A stretch of 64,000 bases of DNA from an uncultured Bacteroidales bacterium (GTDB lineage Bacteria; Bacteroidota; Bacteroidia; Bacteroidales; WCHB1-69), in the NCBI GenBank assembly GCA_946186495.1, contig CAMHNQ010000011.1, positions 1 through 64,000 of the forward strand, in the 5' to 3' direction. Shown here piece by piece: positions 8,934 to 17,152 of the stretch (position 1 is the stretch's first letter; every line of letters begins with the position of its first letter). The notes beneath the pieces were generated by a model that was not told where the DNA came from, made no database searches, and worked only from the letters and a program-made list of their open reading frames with translations. Both the position numbers and the translations under genes were made by a program.

Positions 8934-9314
8934 ATGAAAAAACAGGAGAAATTTTCAATCGCCAAGAGACTTAAGAGCTTTACATACGCTTTCAACGGGC
9001 TGAAAGTGCTCTTTCAGGAGGAACACAACAGCCGGATACATCTGTTCGCGACCGTTTGCGTCGTCATCGCGGGCGCGCTGCTCAAACTGTCGGTGCTGGA
9101 ATGGGTGGCGGTTGCTTTTGCCGTCGGACTGGTGTTCAGCGGCGAAATCTTCAACTCGGCCATTGAGGATCTTGCCGATGTGGTGTGCCCCGAACGCGAC
9201 GAGCGTATCAAGAAGGTCAAAGACTTGGCCGCCGCTGCGGTCTTGGTGAATGCCATCACCGCAGCCGTCATCGGTTTGCTGGTTTTTGTCCCGAAAATCA
9301 TTCAATTGTTCTAG
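8934..9314 (+). CDS. dgkA: Diacylglycerol kinase family protein (DgkA/undecaprenol kinase-like)
   Basis: MKKQEKFSIAKRLKSFTYAFNGLKVLFQEEHNSRIHL...GEIFNSAIEDLADVV. Confidence 0.85.
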   Translation: MKKQEKFSIAKRLKSFTYAFNGLKVLFQEEHNSRIHLFATVCVVIAGALLKLSVLEWVAVAFAVGLVFSGEIFNSAIEDLADVVCPERDERIKKVKDLAAAAVLVNAITAAVIGLLVFVPKIIQLF

Positions 9315-9352
9315 ATGTTGACTGGTGTTTGTCATCCGAAATGCTACCGAGT

Positions 9353-9387
9353 TCTTGCCCCTAACGGGCTGCTTAAGGAATTATATT
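9353..9387. repeat. Dispersed motif TCTTGCCCCTAACGGGCTGCTTAAGGAATT (copy 1)
   Basis: Near-identical to 57856-57890. Confidence 0.7.
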
Positions 9388-9392
9388 TCAAA

Positions 9393-9427
9393 TTAAACCT
9401 TAAACCCTAAACCCTAAACCCTACCCC
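9393..9427. repeat. Heptanucleotide tandem repeat (YTAAACC)n ending at the start codon
   Basis: TTAAACC TTAAACC CTAAACC CTAAACC CTACCCC, then ATG at 9428. Confidence 0.9.
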
Positions 9428-10408
9428 ATGTTTCTCGGTGAGCTAATCTCCTTGTTCGTCGCCCTTTCGTGGACCGCCACCGCGCTTTTCGCCGAGGTGG
9501 GCTCGAAGCGGATGGGCTCGTTGCCGTTCAACACAATACGGATGACGATGTCGCTGCTGTTCCTCATCCTCACGCTCTGGTTGGTGATGGGCGTGCCCTA
9601 CCCGCGCTACGCCGACGGCGGCACGTGGGGCTGGCTGCTGCTCTCGGGCGTGGTCGGCTACGTCATCGGCGACTACTGCCTGATGCAGGGCTACATCCAC
9701 ATCGGGTCGCGCTTCGGACAGCTCTTCATGACGCTTTCGGCCCCTACGGCGGCCCTCACGGGACGGGTTCTCCTCGGCGAGCAGATGCGCCCGGTCGCCA
9801 TCCTCGGCATGGTCGTCACCCTGAGCGGCATCGCCCTCTCGATTCTCTCGAAAAGCGATGATTCGGAGCATCACGGGCTGCGTTTCAAGCTGCCTGCCAA
9901 GGGCATCTTCTACGCGGCAATGGCCGGTATCTGTCAAGGTTTCGGACTGGTACTCAGCAAGATGGGACTCCAACACTACGAAGCGGCGCTCACGGTGCTC
10001 AACATTTCCCAGGATGCGGTCTTTGAAGGCGCGTTGCTGCCGTTGCCGGTCAGCATTTGCGTGCCTTTCGCCGCCACCACCATCCGCGCCTACATCGGGC
10101 TGGCGGGCTTTTTCCTCTCGCTGATGCTGTTCAGCAAAGACGGGCTGGCGAAGCTGCGCAGTGCCGTCCGCGACCGCAAGGCGATGGGATGCGTGTTCGC
10201 CTCCACCATCTTCGGACCGTTCATCGGGGTCAGCGCGTCATTGTTGGCCACGATGTACACCTCCGCAGGCATCGCGCAGACCATCTTCGCGCTCACGCCC
10301 ATCCTCATCATCGCCCCGGCGGCCATCCTATTCCACCAGAGAGTGACGGTCCGCGAGGTCATCGGCGCCGTCGTCAGCGTGGCGGGGGTGTGCATGTTCT
10401 TCGTGTAA
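9428..10408 (+). CDS. DMT family (EamA) transporter
   Basis: Ten-helix hydrophobic pattern, two EamA halves. Confidence 0.85.
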   Translation: MFLGELISLFVALSWTATALFAEVGSKRMGSLPFNTIRMTMSLLFLILTLWLVMGVPYPRYADGGTWGWLLLSGVVGYVIGDYCLMQGYIHIGSRFGQLFMTLSAPTAALTGRVLLGEQMRPVAILGMVVTLSGIALSILSKSDDSEHHGLRFKLPAKGIFYAAMAGICQGFGLVLSKMGLQHYEAALTVLNISQDAVFEGALLPLPVSICVPFAATTIRAYIGLAGFFLSLMLFSKDGLAKLRSAVRDRKAMGCVFASTIFGPFIGVSASLLATMYTSAGIAQTIFALTPILIIAPAAILFHQRVTVREVIGAVVSVAGVCMFFV

Positions 10409-10475
10409 TCTCCCGCTGAAACCGCTGATTAACGCAGACATTATTTCTGCGTCATTCTGAGCAGTCTGCGGGAGA
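10409..10475 (+). repeat. ~66-bp palindromic intergenic repeat, copy A
   Basis: TCTCCCGCTGAAACCGCTGATTAACGCAGACATTATTTCTGCGTCATTCTGAGCAGTCTGCGGGAGA. Confidence 0.85.
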
Positions 10476-10525
10476 ATGTCCAATAAAATCGTACTTTTGC
10501 ACCTCGAATTTCAAAAAACAGCCGT

Positions 10526-11368
10526 ATGAAAAACACCAAACTGATACTGCTCCTCGCAGCAGTGATGCTGACCGCCGTTGCCTGCGGTTCTAAGAAAGAG
10601 TCCCCGAAAGAGGAAGCCCCTAAGATGCTGGTCCTCTACTACTCCCAGACCGGCAACACCAAGGCCGTGGCGGATGCAATCGCCAACAAGCTCGGTGCCG
10701 ACATCGAGGAAATCACGATGGTTGACCCCTACGACCCTGACTTCCAGGCCACTATCGACCGTTGCAAGAAAGACCAGGAGCAGGGTGTCCTCCCCGAGAT
10801 TCAACCCGTAAAAGCGGACATCGCAAACTACGATGTCATCTTCCTCGGCTATCCCGTGTGGTTCGGGACTTATGCGCCGCCCGTGACCGCCTTCCTCAAC
10901 GGTGCCGACCTCAGCGGCAAGAAGATCGTGCCGTTCTGCACCTTCGGCAGCGGCGGACTGGAATCCAGCGTGAAGGATTTGGCGGCGGCTGAGCCCAACG
11001 CGGAGATCCTGCCCGGCTACGGAGTCCGCGCCGCCCGTCTGGAGGCGATGCCCCAAGAGGTTGACAATTTCTTGAAAGCCAATGGATTCCTTGAGGGTGA
11101 ATGCCCCCAGTTGGCGGACTTCCCCGCGCAGCACGAGGCGAGCGCTGACGAGACCGCCATCTTCGACGCGGCGGTCGATGGCTACCCGATGATCCATGCC
11201 AAGGCCAAGACGGTGGCCTCCCGCGACCTCCCCGACGGCACCGAATACCTCTTCACCGCCGTCAACCTTCCCCGCGAGGACAAGCCGGATATGTCCACTG
11301 ACGAGATCCAAGTATATGTGACGGTGGAGAAAGACAAGGCGCCGGTGTTCACGAAGGTGATACGGTAG
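10526..11368 (+). CDS. Flavodoxin (lipoprotein)
   Basis: Lipobox TAVAC; MLVLYYSQTGNTKAVADAIA; TACTTTTG at 10492. Confidence 0.85.
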   Translation: MKNTKLILLLAAVMLTAVACGSKKESPKEEAPKMLVLYYSQTGNTKAVADAIANKLGADIEEITMVDPYDPDFQATIDRCKKDQEQGVLPEIQPVKADIANYDVIFLGYPVWFGTYAPPVTAFLNGADLSGKKIVPFCTFGSGGLESSVKDLAAAEPNAEILPGYGVRAARLEAMPQEVDNFLKANGFLEGECPQLADFPAQHEASADETAIFDAAVDGYPMIHAKAKTVASRDLPDGTEYLFTAVNLPREDKPDMSTDEIQVYVTVEKDKAPVFTKVIR

Positions 11369-11374
11369 TTTGCT

Positions 11375-11440
11375 TTCCCGCGGAACTCGCTGATTTGCGC
11401 TGAAAAAGGGTCTGCGATGTTCTGCGAAGTCTGCGGGAGA
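11375..11440 (+). repeat. ~66-bp palindromic intergenic repeat, copy B
   Basis: TTCCCGCGGAACTCGCTGATTTGCGC...TCTGCGAAGTCTGCGGGAGA. Confidence 0.85.
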
Positions 11441-11510
11441 AAATTACAGCAAACTGCAACCTTTTGACACTTTTGTGTCATTATTGTAAAGTTGTTTAAA
11501 TGAACTCAAT

Positions 11511-13535
11511 ATGAAAAACATCCCCCTTGTGCTGGTCATTCTTTCGTTGCTATTTTCGGGCATAGCGCAGGAGCGCGAAAACCGTGACTATCGTGCTGAA
11601 CTTGATTTGCTGGGCGGCTTTCCCCTCTTCGCGCTCGCACCTGACGGAACCTGCTGGCTGACATCGGGGCGGGGCAAAGTCTATTACACCGATGACATCC
11701 ACTCCGACTGGCATTGCGCCTCACCGCTCTTTCTCGTTAACGATAACACTTGGATAACCGTAAATCAACTCTCTTTTATAGACACGAACACCGCCATAGC
11801 CGTCACATACGACGAGTGGGGAAAATGGAGTCATTGCTATCGCACTGAAAACCATGGCAAAAGTTGGTTTCAGCAAGCCGTAAGCGGGGATGTGGATCTC
11901 CGACAAGTTTGCACAGATGCGCAGGGTCATATTTGGTTGACTGGATCCGGCGAAGAAGCTATTCTCTACTATTCCGAAGACCATGGCGTAACCTTCACAC
12001 CACTGGAACGGCCGGTTATTTCAACAGATTGGGTAAATGTCACGGCATTTGACATGCGAGACGGGCTGTACGGCTTAGCTGGAGTCAACATCAAGCACGA
12101 CACCTTTCCGCTCATGCTGACGGAAGACAATTGGCGCACTTCAAAGCGGATTCCCACACCGTTAGGAGAAGGTAAAGAAATCAGCAAAGTGTTGATATGG
12201 AATGATTTATGGGTGATTCGGCAAGGAAGGGAGGTCTATTACTCATCTTCTCAAAATCTTCAGTGGCAGCGTTTTCCGATCACGGTCACGGATTTTTATC
12301 CTGACAGGGAACGCGGACATCTGATAGCCATCACCGACAATCTCGACGTGGTCGATTTCAGCTCCCCCACGGATTACCGGCCGTTCTCCCGCGAACCGCT
12401 GCCCGCAAAGCCTGCGGAGGCCGCTGTCTATCACGGAAAATTGTATGTATGGACGGTCGGTGGCTTCCTCTGCAAGGCAGACGAGGATGGGGTGGTTTTC
12501 GCTTTCCGTGGCTATACTTCGGATGAGGGCATCGAAAAACCCTATATGGTGAGGGACGGCGGCCAGCAGCTTTGGGGCGTTGACTTCCGCAACACGCTCT
12601 GCTTCGCCGACAAATCGGATGGCAGATGGTATCGCAAGCAGTATCTCCCAATGGATGTCGAAACATTCAAACTATTAAGTGACAGTGTGGCGCTGTTTTG
12701 GGACGGGCAGCGGCATTACACGTACTCCCTTGCCGACGATCAGCTGCGTCCTTACACCCTTTCCGCGCCTTTGGAGGGTTTTCTGAAAGCACCGATAACC
12801 GAGGTCGTTCTCTGCGGTGGGCTAACAAAATACCGTAGCGACACCGTCCGATACACTCTCACACCCGACGGCGATCTGCAGGCGAATCTTGCCACGTTGG
12901 TCTTGGACCAGTATGATCCGTGCTTTCCGAAAGCCAACGCCAAATACAAACGGAAAAGCATAAAGTTCCCGCATACCGCCAGTCGTCACGAATTGGACAG
13001 CATTCTTCGCGAAATCAACCGCGACTACACCCGCATTCCCAACATCGCCGAGATGCAAATCACCGAAAAAGACAAGAAGAACTACTTCAAACTGTTGAAA
13101 AAAAAGGAAATATGGTATCATGGAATCTTTCCGAATCCCAAAAATAAAAATGATGCTTTCGTTTATGATTATGCGAAGAATTTCCACCGGTCAGTGCCGG
13201 ATCGAATCGACACGCTGAGTGCCAACACAATACGGAAAATCCTGTACAAAGATGAAAACTGGAGGACCACAGGCGGAGTCTATTGGTTCGAGGTTCAGGT
13301 CATCAACAGCCGTCATGACACGCTCTGTTTCATCCATTTCAATTTGCGTAACGAATATGCCTGGTTCATCCCGTGGTTGACGGAATACAACGGCATCCCG
13401 TTCCGGTGTTACAGCCTTTCGCTTTCACGTTGGGTGTCGGAGTGCCTTCCAGAGAAGTTTTACGTCAAAGGGAGTTTCGACAACGCCCGTTTCTTGTTGC
13501 AGATTGCGGCCTATTTCTGGAAACAGGAGGATTAG
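11511..13535 (+). CDS. Secreted hypothetical protein, BNR/photosystem-stability-like beta-propeller N-terminal half
   Basis: Signal peptide; repeated YYTDD/YYSEDHGVTF/ENHGKSW motifs typical of BNR-type repeats. Confidence 0.6.
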   Translation: MKNIPLVLVILSLLFSGIAQERENRDYRAELDLLGGFPLFALAPDGTCWLTSGRGKVYYTDDIHSDWHCASPLFLVNDNTWITVNQLSFIDTNTAIAVTYDEWGKWSHCYRTENHGKSWFQQAVSGDVDLRQVCTDAQGHIWLTGSGEEAILYYSEDHGVTFTPLERPVISTDWVNVTAFDMRDGLYGLAGVNIKHDTFPLMLTEDNWRTSKRIPTPLGEGKEISKVLIWNDLWVIRQGREVYYSSSQNLQWQRFPITVTDFYPDRERGHLIAITDNLDVVDFSSPTDYRPFSREPLPAKPAEAAVYHGKLYVWTVGGFLCKADEDGVVFAFRGYTSDEGIEKPYMVRDGGQQLWGVDFRNTLCFADKSDGRWYRKQYLPMDVETFKLLSDSVALFWDGQRHYTYSLADDQLRPYTLSAPLEGFLKAPITEVVLCGGLTKYRSDTVRYTLTPDGDLQANLATLVLDQYDPCFPKANAKYKRKSIKFPHTASRHELDSILREINRDYTRIPNIAEMQITEKDKKNYFKLLKKKEIWYHGIFPNPKNKNDAFVYDYAKNFHRSVPDRIDTLSANTIRKILYKDENWRTTGGVYWFEVQVINSRHDTLCFIHFNLRNEYAWFIPWLTEYNGIPFRCYSLSLSRWVSECLPEKFYVKGSFDNARFLLQIAAYFWKQED

Positions 13536-13539
13536 GGCA

Positions 13540-13558
13540 TGCGAAGTCTGCGGGAAAA
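13540..13558 (+). repeat. ~66-bp repeat, partial copy C (3' arm only)
   Basis: TGCGAAGTCTGCGGGAAAA. Confidence 0.6.
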
Positions 13559-13614
13559 AACAATAAAAGTGTATTTTCGCGGCCTCTTATCAAACAAATT
13601 TCTAAACGTAAAAA

Positions 13615-14325
13615 ATGAAAGAAAAGACTGCATTCATCACTGGGGCCAACAAAGGAATCGGATTCGGCATTGCAAAACATCTCGGCCTGAGCGGCTGGAG
13701 AATCATCATCGGGGCGCGAAATCAGGAACGTGCGGAGAAGGCCATCCGCGAACTCACCGCCTTGGGCATCGATGTGCCCGGATGGGTATGCGTGGAACTG
13801 GCCGACCTTGCGAGCGTGGAAAACGCCGCCCGCGAGTTGAACGACAAATATCCGGAACTTGCGCTGTTGGTGAACAACGCCGGCATCCCGGGCGACATGG
13901 GCGTGGACAGCCTCCATACGGAAATCGGCGACATCCGGGAGACCCTCGAAGTGAACTTCGTCGGCACTTTCGCGCTCACCAAGCTGCTGATGCCTCTGCT
14001 TGCGAAGAACTACGGCCGGATTGTCAACGTCACCGTGCCGTCGGAAATCAGTCCCTACTGGCATCCGTTAGCCTACGTGACGAGCAAGGCCGCCCAAAAC
14101 GCCATGATGGGCGTGATGGCCATCGAGTTCCAGCAGCACAACACCCCGTTGGAGATTTTCTCGGTGCACCCGGGTCCCACCACCACCGACCTCAACGGTA
14201 ACATGAGTTTCCCCGGCTTCCACGACATTGACACGGTAGGTGAGAAGATGGCCGAGCTCATCAACGACGGTCAAAGCCACCAGGGCGAATTCGTGGAGCT
14301 TTACCCGATTGTGAAAGAAGATTAG
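13615..14325 (+). CDS. SDR family NAD(P)-dependent oxidoreductase
   Basis: KTAFITGANKGIGFGIAKHL; NNAG; Y..SK motif region YVTSKAA. Confidence 0.9.
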   Translation: MKEKTAFITGANKGIGFGIAKHLGLSGWRIIIGARNQERAEKAIRELTALGIDVPGWVCVELADLASVENAARELNDKYPELALLVNNAGIPGDMGVDSLHTEIGDIRETLEVNFVGTFALTKLLMPLLAKNYGRIVNVTVPSEISPYWHPLAYVTSKAAQNAMMGVMAIEFQQHNTPLEIFSVHPGPTTTDLNGNMSFPGFHDIDTVGEKMAELINDGQSHQGEFVELYPIVKED

Positions 14326-14334
14326 CCGAATGGT

Positions 14335-14400
14335 TTCCCCGCAGAACTCGCTGGTTTGCGTGGAAAATGGTCTGCGTTAATCTGCGAGATCTGCGGGAGA
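14335..14400 (+). repeat. ~66-bp palindromic intergenic repeat, copy D
   Basis: TTCCCCGCAGAACTCGCTGGTTTGCG...TCTGCGTTAATCTGCGAGATCTGCGGGAGA. Confidence 0.85.
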
Positions 14401-14417
14401 AAGGAATATCTCCCGTC

Positions 14418-14503
14418 GGAAAAAAGTTGCATTATGCATTCCGATACATTGGAAAAAAGTTGTATTTTTGCAGTCTGAATCCTGGAAAAAAGTTGCATTA
14501 TGC
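14418..14503. repeat. 3 direct repeats (GGAAAAAAGTTGCATTATGC) at 33-bp period over promoter and start codon
   Basis: Copies start at 14418, 14451 and 14484; middle copy carries TATTTTTG; third copy carries the ATG at 14500. Confidence 0.9.
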
Positions 14504-15828
14504 TTCGTAGAAAAATCGACAAAGTATTTGATAATTGGGCAAATAAAAACAAAAAGAAAGCACTTTTTGTTGAAGGTGCCAGACAAGTAGGAAAAACCAC
14601 TTCCATCAGGGAACTTGCTCGTCGGCATTACAAGCATTTCATTGAAATCAATTTCATCAAAACCCCATCCGTGAAAAAGGCTTTTGGCGGTGATCTGGAT
14701 GCCAACACCATTATTCTTAACCTTTCAGCGATGGGATTAGGCCCTTTTGTCCCGGGTGAGACCTTGATTTTTTTCGATGAGATTCAAGAGTGCCCCAACG
14801 CTCGGGCTGCTATCAAATTTCTCGTGGAGGATGGTACATTCGACTATGTGGAATCTGGGTCCCTGCTTGGGATTCATTATAAAGGGGAGGAAGATTCCGA
14901 GGATGAGGTTGGGGAAATCCCTTCCATACCCGTTGGATCAGAAGAAACCGTGGAGATGTATCCTTTTGATTTCGAGGAGTTTCTCTGGGCGGCAGGTATT
15001 ACCGAGGATGTCATTGGCATATTGAAGAATGCTTTCTCCACGAGCAGAGCCGTTCCGGAGTTTGTCCACGACCAGATTATGCGCCGATACGCACAATATA
15101 TGGCTGTGGGGGGATTACCAGAAGTAGTCGCTAGTTTTATGGATAACCGTGATTTCTCCGTGGTTCTTAACATGCAGAACAATCTTTTGGCTGGCTACAG
15201 AAGGGACATTTCCAAATATGCAGGCAAAGACAAAGTGTTGGTGAAGCGGGTGTTTGACGCTATCCCGGCTCAATTGGCGAAACCGGACAAGCGTTTTGTG
15301 CTGGCGGACTTGGAACACGGGGCAAGCCGCCGCAAATATGCCGATCCCACCCAGTGGCTGATAGATGCCGGAATGGCTTATTATGCCATACAAACCAATG
15401 CACTGTCACTTCCGTTGTCTAACGTGGAGAATCGCCGACTATACAAATTGTATCTGTTGGATAATGGGCTTCTATGCAATATGAGTCTGCCACGGCAATA
15501 TTTTGCCGTTATGAACGGTGAACTCGACCTGAATGAAGGTGCTATGACAGAAAACTTTGTGGCCGCCGAATTGGTGAAAAAAGGTTACCCGTTGCATTAT
15601 TTCGACCAAAAAAGCAAACACGAACTTGACTTTGTTTTGCCCGCTGAGGAGGGTATTCAGATTGTGGAGGTGAAGTCTGGAAGCAATTTCCGCCGTCACG
15701 CCTCCTTGGATTACGCTTTGGCGCATTCACATTCTATAATATCCGAGGCCATAGTGCTTTGCAACTCCAATGTGGTGCTGGCTAATGGCATTCGCTACCT
15801 GCCGCTGTATATGGCTATGTTTCTATAG
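14500..15828 (+). CDS. AAA_14/DUF4143-type ATP-binding protein (#2)
   Basis: Walker A VEGARQVGKTTS; LIFFDEIQECPNA; SGSLLGI; C-terminal KHELDFVLPAEEGIQIVEVKSG. Confidence 0.9.
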   Translation: MLRRKIDKVFDNWANKNKKKALFVEGARQVGKTTSIRELARRHYKHFIEINFIKTPSVKKAFGGDLDANTIILNLSAMGLGPFVPGETLIFFDEIQECPNARAAIKFLVEDGTFDYVESGSLLGIHYKGEEDSEDEVGEIPSIPVGSEETVEMYPFDFEEFLWAAGITEDVIGILKNAFSTSRAVPEFVHDQIMRRYAQYMAVGGLPEVVASFMDNRDFSVVLNMQNNLLAGYRRDISKYAGKDKVLVKRVFDAIPAQLAKPDKRFVLADLEHGASRRKYADPTQWLIDAGMAYYAIQTNALSLPLSNVENRRLYKLYLLDNGLLCNMSLPRQYFAVMNGELDLNEGAMTENFVAAELVKKGYPLHYFDQKSKHELDFVLPAEEGIQIVEVKSGSNFRRHASLDYALAHSHSIISEAIVLCNSNVVLANGIRYLPLYMAMFL

Positions 15829-16065
15829 TATTCTTTCAATTTGAAAACAAGTATCCTTTCAAAATCGTTCTTTCCGCGTCAGTCTACGGGGAAACGTCTC
15901 ACGCCTTTTTCCCGTCAAGGATTTTTTCAAATTGGGGGCGGAAGTTGTACTGTGGGGCTTTTCAGCATATAGTGGGAAAATTATCAGTAGGGATGAATTT
16001 TGCGGTCTCACAAAAATGTTGTATTTTTGCAGTTGTCTAATGGATAGAAAAGTTTAAAAAATTTT

Positions 16066-16746
16066 ATGGAAAAGAAAATAAAAGCAATGTTTGTGAATGG
16101 CAGTCCGCGGAAAAACTGGAACACTGCCAAAATGTTGGAGAGTGCCATGAAGGGTGCCACAGAGGCCGGTGCGGAGTGCGAGCTGGTGAACCTCTACAGC
16201 ATCGACTTCAAAGGATGCAAGAGCTGCTTCGCCTGTCAGCTGAAAGACGCCAAGACCGACGGCGTGTGTGCGCTGAAAGATGATCTGAGGCCCCTGTTAG
16301 AGCGTTGCCGGGAGGCTGGTGTCATCGTGGTGGGTTCGCCCGTGTATCTGAGCTATCCCACGGGAGAGACGCGCTCGTTCCTCGAAAGACTGGTGTTCCC
16401 CAACTTCACCTACGACATCGACGAGCAGGGCAATCGCCGCCGCCCCATCAACGAGAAGCAGACGGCCATGATATTCACGATGAACATCCCCGAGGAGGCG
16501 ATGGAGGAGTGGCGCTATCCCGTGCTGCTCGGCACATGCGCCAAACAGCTGAGCGAGAACTTCGGGCACAGCGAGACGCTTTACGCCTGCAACACCTACC
16601 AGTTCAACGACTACTCGCGCTACGCCTTCACGTACTTCTCCGAGGAGGACAAACGCCGTTACCGCGACGAACACTTCGCCACCGACCTGCAAAACGCTTA
16701 CGAGTTGGGGCAGCGTCTGGTTGTCAAGGCGCAAAAGGGAGAGTAG
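16066..16746 (+). CDS. Flavodoxin family / NADPH-dependent FMN reductase-like protein
   Basis: KAMFVNGSPRKNWNTAKMLESAMKGA...CKSCFACQLKD. Confidence 0.85.
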   Translation: MEKKIKAMFVNGSPRKNWNTAKMLESAMKGATEAGAECELVNLYSIDFKGCKSCFACQLKDAKTDGVCALKDDLRPLLERCREAGVIVVGSPVYLSYPTGETRSFLERLVFPNFTYDIDEQGNRRRPINEKQTAMIFTMNIPEEAMEEWRYPVLLGTCAKQLSENFGHSETLYACNTYQFNDYSRYAFTYFSEEDKRRYRDEHFATDLQNAYELGQRLVVKAQKGE

Positions 16747-16855
16747 CAAGCCAGCGGAAGCTCATCGCCGCACCGGCTCGCACTGGCAAAAGCGTCAGGC
16801 GATGGACGCTGGTGCTTTTGCCGGACATTGGGAGGTGTTGAAATAAACGGACAAT

Positions 16856-17065
16856 ATGACCACAAAACTCTTTCTCCAAGCCCTGATAAAGTTCCTCGCC
16901 GGATTAGTGCTGGCTTCCCCGTGGTCGTTTCTGACTATGCTGCTCTACATCCCCATCATCGCCAAGCGCATCCGCAACGAGGAGGCCGTCTTGGAGCAGG
17001 GACTTGAAGGTTATACGGAGTACAAACAAAAAGTTCGGTACAAGGTGATCCCGTTTGTGTGGTAG
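16856..17065 (+). pseudogene. Internally deleted isoprenylcysteine carboxyl methyltransferase-like protein
   Basis: N-end MTTKLFLQALIKFLAGLVL fused to C-end ASPWSFLTMLLYIPIIAKRIRNEEAVLEQGLEGYTEYKQKVRYKVIPFVW; central catalytic region absent. Confidence 0.7.
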
Positions 17066-17075
17066 AGTGAATGAA

Positions 17076-17091
17076 TATTTTTGTATTTTTG
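17076..17091 (+). promoter_or_regulatory. Tandem duplicated -7 boxes TATTTTTGTATTTTTG
   Basis: Two exact 8-bp copies upstream of ATPase #3. Confidence 0.6.
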
Positions 17092-17096
17092 CATCC

Positions 17097-17141
17097 GAAA
17101 GTTCAGAAAAGTGTATGGGTATTACACAAAATCAAACTTTC
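17097..17141. promoter_or_regulatory. Nested symmetric inverted repeat upstream of ATPase #3
   Basis: GAAAGTT-N7-GTGTA-N7-TACAC-N7-AACTTTC. Confidence 0.7.
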
Positions 17142-17152
17142 CAATGTAGTAT

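Noticed and set aside
9393-9427. CCCTAAA repeat as a true telomere or linear-replicon end
   Set aside because: Only five imperfect units inside a bacterial chromosome context with genes continuing on both sides; better read as a simple heptamer repeat.
10511-11311. 266-aa ORF on - strand
   Set aside because: Shadow of the flavodoxin gene on +, which has a lipobox, a flavodoxin motif and a promoter.
16747-16853. Possible C-terminal gene relic (…RRTGSHWQKRQAMDAGAFAGHWEVLK*)
   Set aside because: Open frame looks protein-like but no family could be recognised.
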